Source: DUNY01 sp964520055
Lineage (GTDB): Bacteria; Bacillota; Thermosediminibacteria; Thermosediminibacterales; Tepidanaerobacteraceae
Assembly (NCBI GenBank): GCA_964520055.1
Contig: CAZFME010000132.1
Span: forward strand, 1 to 5,444
DNA: 5,444 bases
Direction of reading: 5' to 3'
Shown piece by piece: positions 1 to 4,309 of this stretch. The stretch's first letter is position 1; every line of letters starts with the position of its first letter. Under the pieces are notes generated by a model that was given only the letters and a program-made list of their open reading frames with translations, did no database searches and was not told the origin of the DNA. Both the position numbers and the translations under genes were made by a program.

Positions 1-2
1 AT

Positions 3-338
3 GCCAACGGTGATATTGAGCCGTGTGCATTTATCCACTACTCCGATTCAAACATTAAAGAAAAGACACTGCTGGAAACCTTTCAATCTCCACTGTTTAT
101 GGGCTACAAAGAAAGTCAGCCCTTTAATGACAATATGCTGCGTCCCTGCCCGGTACTGGATAATCCCGGAAAGTTGAGTAAAATTGTAGATGACTCCGGC
201 GCCTGTTCTACTGATTTGATGCACCCTGAGGATGTACACAAGTTGTCTGATAAATGCGTGACTACAGCAGAAAATTGGGCACCGGTAGCAGACAAACTGT
301 GGAGATGCTCTCATGGATGCACTGACTGTAAAAAATGA
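3..338 (+). CDS. Radical SAM protein, C-terminal part with SPASM-like cluster region (5' end outside window)
   Basis: The frame is open from the window edge, so the catalytic radical SAM barrel with its CxxxCxxC motif would lie upstream and cannot be checked. The visible 111 residues start ANGDIEPCAF. This matches the 'NGD(I/V)xPC' turn that introduces the auxiliary iron-sulfur cluster of SPASM/twitch-type radical SAM proteins. It continues with NMLRPCPVLDNP, a segment I associate with a clostridial radical SAM family, and ends in a cysteine-rich tail, RCSHGCTDCKK. There are eight cysteines in all, enough for one or more extra clusters. Such proteins cleave S-adenosylmethionine to start radical chemistry on peptides, lipids or other substrates; the substrate here is unknown. 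The ATG at 99 is internal, because the homologous sequence continues upstream of it. metK follows 35 bases downstream on the same strand. Family assignment is by recalled motifs, not by a search. Confidence 0.72.
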   Translation, partial: ANGDIEPCAFIHYSDSNIKEKTLLETFQSPLFMGYKESQPFNDNMLRPCPVLDNPGKLSKIVDDSGACSTDLMHPEDVHKLSDKCVTTAENWAPVADKLWRCSHGCTDCKK

Positions 339-373
339 AATGTGGTAAGAAGTAGTTAAGGAGGAAATGCAAA

Positions 374-1516
374 ATGAAAACATACTTTACTTCAGAATCA
401 GTTACATCAGGACATCCCGACAAAATTTGTGACCAAATTGCTGATCACATACTGGATGCGATTTTAGAACAGGATTCGCGCTCGCGTGTGGCCTGCGAGG
501 TAACAGCCGTAACCGATAAAGTCCATATTATGGGAGAGATTACAACGAATGCTCATGTGGATTATGAAGGGGTTGCCCGCAAAACGATTGCACAAATCGG
601 CTATACCGGGCAGAGTCATGGCTTTAACGCCGATACATGCATGATAGATGTAGATTTACATCAGCAATCACCCGATATTGCTATTGGTATCAATCGCAAG
701 GAAGCTATGGACAGCGGAGCCGGTGATCAAGGCATGATGTTTGGCTATGCCTGTAACGAAACTCTGAATCTTATGCCGCTCCCAATTGAATTGGCACACA
801 ATCTTGCCAAGCGGCTGGAATATGCCCGTCAAGCTAAAATTTTGCCTTATCTGTTACCTGACGGCAAATCACAGGTTACGGTGGAATATTGCGATGGTAT
901 ACCAAAACGAATCGCTACGGTGATATTATCTGCACAGCATCGTGAAAATGTAAACATCGATGAACTGCGGAATGATGTCATAGAGAATGTAATCTATCCT
1001 GCTGTTCCGTCCGATATGCTGGATGCCAATACATCCTTCTTCGTTAATCCAACCGGCCGTTTTGTAGTGGGCGGTCCTGCCGGTGATTCGGGATTGACCG
1101 GACGCAAACTAATTGTAGACACATACGGCGGATACGCTCGCCATGGTGGCGGTTCATTCTCCGGGAAAGACCCCACAAAGGTTGACCGAAGCGGTGCATA
1201 TATGGCTCGATTTATTGCTAAAAACATCGTAGCCGCCGGATTAGCTGACCGTTGTGAGATTCAGTTGAGCTATGCCATCGGCTTGTCAGAACCAATTTCT
1301 TTACTGATTGACACCTTCGGGACAGAAAAAATTCCTGTTGATGAGATTCAAAAACTCGTTGCAGACTCTGTTGATTTGCGGCCTGCAGCCATTATTGAAC
1401 GATTTTCATTGCGTTCCCCGATTTATTCTAGGGTGGCATGTTATGGCCACTTCGGTGAAAATGCCAAAGATATGCCCTGGGAGCAGGTTAATCTCGCAAA
1501 GCGTTGGATAAAATAA
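374..1516 (+). CDS. metK: S-adenosylmethionine synthase (methionine adenosyltransferase)
   Basis: This cytosolic enzyme makes S-adenosylmethionine from ATP and methionine, releasing phosphate and diphosphate. The 380-residue protein is full length for the family (E. coli has 384). Visible hallmarks are FTSESVTSGHPDK at residues 5-17 (ATP-binding His14 and Asp16), the first signature GAGDQGMMFGYA at 115-126, the NPTGRFVVGGPAGDSG stretch at 225-240, and the phosphate-binding signature GGGSFSGKD at 258-266, followed by PTKVDRS. The C-terminal ACYGHFG motif is also present, so nothing essential seems missing. The start is clear: AAGGAGG at 358-364 lies 9 bases before the ATG. The gene follows the radical SAM gene by 35 bases with no terminator between them, suggesting co-transcription. 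No S-box riboswitch fits in that gap, unlike many Firmicute metK leaders. It could be the only metK or a second copy dedicated to the neighbour; the window cannot tell. Confidence 0.96.
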   Translation: MKTYFTSESVTSGHPDKICDQIADHILDAILEQDSRSRVACEVTAVTDKVHIMGEITTNAHVDYEGVARKTIAQIGYTGQSHGFNADTCMIDVDLHQQSPDIAIGINRKEAMDSGAGDQGMMFGYACNETLNLMPLPIELAHNLAKRLEYARQAKILPYLLPDGKSQVTVEYCDGIPKRIATVILSAQHRENVNIDELRNDVIENVIYPAVPSDMLDANTSFFVNPTGRFVVGGPAGDSGLTGRKLIVDTYGGYARHGGGSFSGKDPTKVDRSGAYMARFIAKNIVAAGLADRCEIQLSYAIGLSEPISLLIDTFGTEKIPVDEIQKLVADSVDLRPAAIIERFSLRSPIYSRVACYGHFGENAKDMPWEQVNLAKRWIK

Positions 1517-1555
1517 TCTGCCCTGGTACCCCCCATATTTATGACACATCTGTAC

Positions 1556-1590
1556 CTTGTTAAAAGCATTGAATACATCCATTTAACAAG
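1556..1590 (+). other. Upstream alternative hairpin competing with the metK-distal terminator
   Basis: CTTGTTAAA at 1556-1564 is perfectly complementary to TTTAACAAG at 1582-1590 (9 bp, 17-base loop). The second arm overlaps the left arm of the terminator-like hairpin at 1585-1628, so the two folds exclude each other, as in an attenuator. No + strand gene follows, so any role in control is inference. It may instead affect mRNA 3' processing or be a remnant. Confidence 0.4.
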
Positions 1591-1628
1591 CCCTTCTTTC
1601 ATCAATATTTTGAAAGAAAGGGCTTGTT
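1585..1628 (+). terminator. Long hairpin between convergent metK and araC-type gene, probable (bidirectional) terminator
   Basis: AACAAGCCCTTCTTTCA at 1585-1601 pairs with TGAAAGAAAGGGCTTGTT at 1611-1628, giving a 17-bp stem with one bulged base and a 9-base loop. It sits 68 bases after the metK stop and on the other side of the end of the AraC gene, which reads toward it. A T-run (TTTTTTA) occurs only from about 1640, not directly after the stem, and there is none on the other side. It is therefore not a textbook intrinsic terminator, but its strength and placement make that the likeliest role. Confidence 0.65.
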
Positions 1629-1770
1629 CATCGTTACAGCTTTTTTATTAACAGTTCCGATATATGAACCATATTACCTCTGGGTAGAATTATAGATTAC
1701 AAATTACTCGGAGGTTCAGGAGGAGTATCTGTTATATAAAGAATATATTTGTTTGGCGGCTTTCCGGCAA
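1629..1770. other. Non-coding spacer between convergent genes
   Basis: The full gap between metK and the convergent AraC gene is 1517-1770, and its first part holds the hairpins described separately. In the remaining 142 bases I see no credible gene. An AGGAGGAG stretch near 1719 resembles a ribosome binding site but has no suitably spaced start codon with an open frame after it. TGAACC near 1666 and GGTTCA near 1713 could pair weakly across about 40 bases. No riboswitch or tRNA-like structure was recognised. Confidence 0.5.
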
Positions 1771-2655
1771 TTACCTGTTAATTATCTTTTTGTAACAGGA
1801 TGGGGGAACTCCGACCTTTCGCTTAAATAGTGTGGTAAAATGGCTTACATTATTAAATCCGCATAAAAAGCACACTTCAGTAACAGTATGTTTTTTCTTC
1901 AGCAATTCCTTTGCCTTTTCTATTTTTATATCCAAAAGGTAGTCATAAGGTGTTTTTCCTGTCTGAGATTTAAACAAACGAATGAAATGATAAGGACTTA
2001 GGTTGGCTACATGGGCTACATCCTTCAGGGAATACTCTTTGTTGAAATTCTCGTTCAAGTATTCAATTGTCCTTAAAATATTGGGTTTTGCACTTAAAGC
2101 TTTCTTTTCACCTATACTTGAACAGCTGTTTTTTATCTGCCTCAAAAGCGTCACTAAAGTCTGGGTAACAATGGCATCTAATATGAATTTACTTCCCACC
2201 TGCTTATTACAAAATTCTTCCTTGAACCAACAAAATAACAAAGCTAATTCTCGGCTAAAGGAAACAAAATCATTTGAAAAACTTACATCTATTCTCCCAT
2301 ACATAGAGTATGCAATATTTTTCATAATTTCTGCATCAATTTGCCAAGCAAAAAGCCGGCAGTCATTATAGTATCCTGCAGATCCATGGGCCTGCTCAGA
2401 ATTAATGGGCAGTATTTTATTGGGTTCAGAAGTAAAAGTTTTCCCTTCCAATCTTATTCGTCCAAGTTGAGATGTGGGTACCATAAATTCATAACTGGAG
2501 TGCATATGGGTTGCCGGATAAAAATTTATGCCTTCAACATTTTCTATTATAATCATGGAGTGGTTCCAATATAGATTTGGCGTTCGTTCCGTATCCTGAA
2601 CGGAAAAGGGGTAGGGCCCTTCACCCAAAAGTTCCAACGGTATTTTCTTTGCCAT
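1771..2655 (-). CDS. AraC-family transcriptional regulator with N-terminal cupin-type sensor domain
   Basis: This 294-residue protein is the usual size for the AraC/XylS family of one-component DNA-binding regulators. Residues about 45-92 resemble the AraC N-terminal beta-barrel (cupin) sensor: HMHSSYE at 50-56, then a glycine-containing strand region and a 'P...H' segment ending at His90-Gly91. The linker helices (about 100-190) lead to two helix-turn-helix motifs. The first is at about 209-232 (YSLKDVAHVANLSPYHFIR) and the second at about 257-280 (VTEVCFLCGFNNVSHF), closing with FKRKVGVPP, the family signature. The ATG at 2655 is supported by GGGAGGGG five bases upstream on the - strand. 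The gene ends toward metK with the shared hairpin between them. Its C-terminal half is, by eye, about two-thirds identical to the AraC gene upstream. The effector and targets are unknown. The duplicated element in its promoter region suggests autoregulation or control by its paralogue. Confidence 0.93.
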   Translation of the reverse strand: MAKKIPLELLGEGPYPFSVQDTERTPNLYWNHSMIIIENVEGINFYPATHMHSSYEFMVPTSQLGRIRLEGKTFTSEPNKILPINSEQAHGSAGYYNDCRLFAWQIDAEIMKNIAYSMYGRIDVSFSNDFVSFSRELALLFCWFKEEFCNKQVGSKFILDAIVTQTLVTLLRQIKNSCSSIGEKKALSAKPNILRTIEYLNENFNKEYSLKDVAHVANLSPYHFIRLFKSQTGKTPYDYLLDIKIEKAKELLKKKHTVTEVCFLCGFNNVSHFTTLFKRKVGVPPSCYKKIINR

Positions 2656-2706
2656 AAAACCCCTCCCACTGAAAGTAGTATAAACATTTGGATAATATTA
2701 AGCTAT

Positions 2707-2735
2707 ATTATATATTATGACATAAGCTGCTAAAA
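2707..2735 (-). promoter_or_regulatory. Possible activator-dependent promoter of the cupin-type araC gene
   Basis: On the - strand a perfect -10 hexamer TATAAT occupies 2712-2707. A -35 at 17-base spacing would be TTTTAG (2735-2730), matching the consensus in only two of six positions. The weak -35 fits a promoter that needs an activator, or it may mean this is just AT-rich sequence. It lies inside repeat copy 1. The equivalent -10 in repeat copy 2 is TATAAC (2797-2792). The leader to the ATG would be about 45 bases. Confidence 0.35.
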
Positions 2736-2745
2736 TCCTCTTTTA
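2708..2745. repeat. 38-bp direct repeat, copy 1 (candidate AraC operator)
   Basis: This copy starts with TTATATATTATGACAT, identical in copy 2 at 2793-2830. Without gaps the two 38-bp stretches share 33 bases, and four of the five differences are transitions. Read on the - strand, it contains the inverted repeat TAAAA-GAGGA-TTTTA and the palindrome TTATG-T-CATAA. The location just upstream of the araC gene, and the habit of AraC proteins of binding repeated asymmetric half-sites, make an operator the leading idea. Confidence 0.75.
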
Positions 2746-2792
2746 TCTTAGGGGGTCAGGCTTGAAGAATCCACTTTCTAAAACACACAGTG

Positions 2793-2830
2793 TTATATAT
2801 TATGACATGAGCCGTAAAAATCCCCTTTTA
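2793..2830. repeat. 38-bp direct repeat, copy 2 (candidate AraC operator)
   Basis: This is the partner of the copy at 2708-2745, shifted by exactly 85 bp, about eight turns of B-DNA, so both copies face the same side of the helix. The differences from copy 1 leave TAAAA...TTTTA intact, with a one-base-longer spacer, and reduce the palindrome to ATG-T-CAT. Both repeats are also followed by a GGGTCA sequence (ending at 2757 and 2857), at unequal distances, so the similarity may once have been longer. It starts 45 bases beyond the end of the upstream araC gene. Confidence 0.75.
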
Positions 2831-2874
2831 AAAATACTTCTATAAATAGGAGGGTCATTTTCCTATTCACTTAC

Positions 2875-3621
2875 TCACATCCAAGATACGAGTTTCCGGT
2901 ATTCCATGGGAGATGCTCCAACCTTTTTCTTAAAAACCGTGCTGAAATGGCTGACATTGGAAAAACCGCACAAAAAGCAAACCTCAGTTACATTATTTTC
3001 TTGGGATTCAAACATTTCCTTAGCATTTTTAATTTTAATATCCATAAAATACTCATAGGGCGTCTTACCAGTTTCCGCTTTAAAAACTCTGATAAAATGA
3101 TATGGGCTGAGGTTTGCAACTTTAGCCGCATCTTCAACGGAATATTCTTGATGATAATTTTCCAGGAAATGATCTATGACACTGTTTATATTATCATTTT
3201 CGGTATAACACTGTTTTTTTATTAAAAACAAACCGGCTTGTCGCAATATATTTATTGCAATCTGAGCACTGAGATTGTCAAGGATAAGTTTGTATCCAAT
3301 CTGTCTGTCTTTCGCTTCTTTTATAAACAATTCTAACAAGCCCCGGATGTCTTCATCAAGCTTTGCTTTTTCGGTTTGCAATATAATATTTCTGTTGTTA
3401 AATAATGCTTTGGAAATATCCTGTAAAAAATTACGCTCTATAAATATTGCAACTACATTGGGGCTTTCCGCCGCTTCGTAGGGTTCGTGATAAAGCAATT
3501 CAAAATCATTATATGGATTGATTCGGATATTGGTTTTGATGTCCGCTTTAGGGACAAATACAGCCATATTATATCCCTCATATATATCAAATACCTCTTC
3601 TTTTTTCAAACACTCAATCAT
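2875..3621 (-). CDS. AraC-family transcriptional regulator with shortened or divergent N-terminal domain
   Basis: This DNA-binding regulator is a tandem paralogue of the gene downstream. The two C-terminal helix-turn-helix motifs are intact: YSVEDAAKVANLSPYHFIR, then VTEVCFLCGFSNVSHF with FKKKVGASP closing. The linker segment (GYKLILDNLSAQIAINILRQ) also aligns with the paralogue (GSKFILDAIVTQTLVTLLRQ). The N-terminus is about 45 residues shorter and lacks the HMHSSYE part of the cupin sensor, so it probably senses something else or acts constitutively. For the start I prefer the ATG at 3621 (248 residues). An in-frame ATG at 3630 follows the AGGAG site (3635-3631) with no spacing, whereas 3621 has nine bases. 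The gene lies 61 bases after the DUF4870-like gene with no terminator between, so they are probably co-transcribed. It does not look like a pseudogene: no stop or frameshift is seen. Ligand and targets are unknown. Confidence 0.9.
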   Translation of the reverse strand: MIECLKKEEVFDIYEGYNMAVFVPKADIKTNIRINPYNDFELLYHEPYEAAESPNVVAIFIERNFLQDISKALFNNRNIILQTEKAKLDEDIRGLLELFIKEAKDRQIGYKLILDNLSAQIAINILRQAGLFLIKKQCYTENDNINSVIDHFLENYHQEYSVEDAAKVANLSPYHFIRVFKAETGKTPYEYFMDIKIKNAKEMFESQENNVTEVCFLCGFSNVSHFSTVFKKKVGASPMEYRKLVSWM

Positions 3622-3630
3622 GCTATCCAT

Positions 3631-3635
3631 CTCCT
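3631..3635 (-). promoter_or_regulatory. Ribosome binding site deciding the start of the shorter araC gene
   Basis: AGGAG on the - strand directly abuts the ATG at 3630 and is nine bases from the in-frame ATG at 3621. Zero spacing does not allow normal initiation, which favours the second ATG. Confidence 0.7.
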
Positions 3636-3682
3636 ATCTTTCATTTAATTCAAAACTCTGTCACTTTCCAGTTCTAAAAATT

Positions 3683-4027
3683 TTATTTTTCTGCCATATG
3701 ACTAATAATAGGGAGTTTTATGTATTCATGCCTATATGCCTTGAGCATGAGGGCAATCCACAAAGTCAAAGCTATAGGGGTGATAATAATGTATAAAATC
3801 CAACCAATAACCGGTATTATTCCAAGTATGAAAAACAGAATTATATATGCAACGGATAATAATATGGACTGCTTAGCGTGAAATCTTATAAAGCTGCTTT
3901 CTTTTTCCAATAATAAAAACACTATACCCGACAAAAAACCGGCAGCATAGCTTAAAAAACCTGCCACGTTTTCATCTAATCCAAGGGAGAAACATTTTCT
4001 ATTAGGATCGTTTTGACGGGTACTCAA
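3683..4027 (-). CDS. Small membrane protein of the DUF4870 / Tic20-like family
   Basis: This 114-residue integral membrane protein resembles the DUF4870 (COG3296, Tic20-like) family. It has the typical opening GLDENVAGFLSYAAGFLSG (16-34) and the LLLEKESSFIRFHAKQS core (38-54), in which helix 1 is followed by a conserved RFHA.QS loop. Predicted membrane helices are at about 21-40, 53-73 and 75-97, with a charged tail KAYRHEYIKLP after them. No signal peptide or enzymatic motif is visible, and the family's function is unknown. The start is TTG at 4027: an in-frame TAG lies three codons upstream, no ATG or GTG precedes the conserved region, and GGGAGG sits about ten bases before it. A promoter at 4116-4088 precedes the gene. 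It is followed by an AraC-type gene 61 bases on, suggesting a membrane-protein/regulator pair. The family is recalled from motifs, not searched. Confidence 0.82.
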   Translation of the reverse strand: MSTRQNDPNRKCFSLGLDENVAGFLSYAAGFLSGIVFLLLEKESSFIRFHAKQSILLSVAYIILFFILGIIPVIGWILYIIITPIALTLWIALMLKAYRHEYIKLPIISHMAEK

Positions 4028-4050
4028 TGTTTTCTAACCTCCCTATTCAT
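4024..4050 (-). other. Eight-codon upstream reading frame overlapping the TTG start
   Basis: ATG at 4050 opens a short frame (MNREVRKH) that spans the GGGAGG site of the next gene and ends with TGA overlapping the TTG start (sequence ATTGAG). It has no convincing ribosome binding site of its own. Such an overlap could couple or dampen translation of the membrane protein, but it may be chance. Confidence 0.2.
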
Positions 4051-4087
4051 GGTTTCTTAAAGTCCAATATTCATTACTTGTATCTTC

Positions 4088-4116
4088 ATATTATTTATCT
4101 ATTTCAGATTGCTCAA
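4088..4116 (-). promoter_or_regulatory. Probable sigma-A promoter of the DUF4870-like gene (and araC genes)
   Basis: On the - strand, TTGAGC (4116-4111) and TAATAT (4093-4088) are separated by exactly 17 bases. Each matches its consensus in four of six positions. Transcription would start near 4080, giving a leader of about 50 bases before the TTG start at 4027. It lies downstream of both terminators of the preceding gene, so the group has its own transcription start. Confidence 0.5.
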
Positions 4117-4190
4117 CACACGAAAGGGTTAGTTTTAATAATTTTCTCCAATAACACCTTCGTATTAGTGCCATAAAACCGACAAAACAG

Positions 4191-4227
4191 CAAAGGCATC
4201 CATCGGAAAAAGTCCGGGATGCCTTTG
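4191..4227 (-). terminator. Second hairpin terminator behind the LuxR-type gene
   Basis: CAAAGGCATCC at 4191-4201 pairs with GGATGCCTTTG at 4217-4227 (11 bp). The stem continues inside with CGGA/TCCG (4204-4207 and 4213-4216) across a two-base bulge, closing on a five-base loop. Read on the - strand it is followed by CTGTTTTGTCGGTTTTA, a loose T-rich tail. It acts as a backup to the hairpin just before it. The two hairpins share GCATC/GATGC segments, so cross-pairing is possible. Confidence 0.65.
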
Positions 4228-4237
4228 TGCATCTACA

Positions 4238-4264
4238 ATAAAAAAGAGCATCAGATCCTGATGC
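4238..4264 (-). terminator. Intrinsic terminator of the LuxR-type gene
   Basis: On the - strand, GCATCAG and CTGATGC (4264-4258 and 4254-4248) form a perfect 7-bp stem with a three-base loop, followed at once by TCTTTTTTATT. This is a textbook intrinsic terminator 45 bases after the stop codon at 4310. Confidence 0.85.
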
Positions 4265-4309
4265 CCCATTGATATACATAAAGCTATAATTGAGATTGCA
4301 GAGTCTTAT

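Noticed and set aside
1..176. Open frame starting with ATG at position 1
   Set aside because: It overlaps the radical SAM reading frame out of phase, has no family resemblance and ends at a stop near 176. The frame starting at position 3 has clear family motifs.
99..338. ATG at 99 as a true start giving a 79-residue protein
   Set aside because: The frame stays open and homologous-looking upstream (NGDIEPC motif), so this is an internal methionine of a longer gene.
339..373. S-box or other riboswitch before metK
   Set aside because: The gap is only 35 bases and contains just a ribosome binding site; no room for a riboswitch.
2003..2574. + strand open frames opposite the first AraC gene
   Set aside because: They are antisense to a well-supported gene, have no recognisable motif and lack good ribosome binding sites.
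2700..2870. CRISPR array or mobile element end suggested by the repeats
   Set aside because: There are only two copies, with no further units at the 85-bp period, no transposase and no terminal inverted repeats. Promoter position fits an operator better.
2875..3630. Shorter AraC gene as a truncated pseudogene
   Set aside because: Its frame is intact, it has its own ribosome binding site, and both helix-turn-helix motifs and the linker are preserved. A divergent N-terminal domain is a simpler reading.
4091..4279. 62-residue open frame on the - strand
   Set aside because: It runs straight through both terminator hairpins and its composition (many Cys, no motif) looks like chance; no convincing ribosome binding site.
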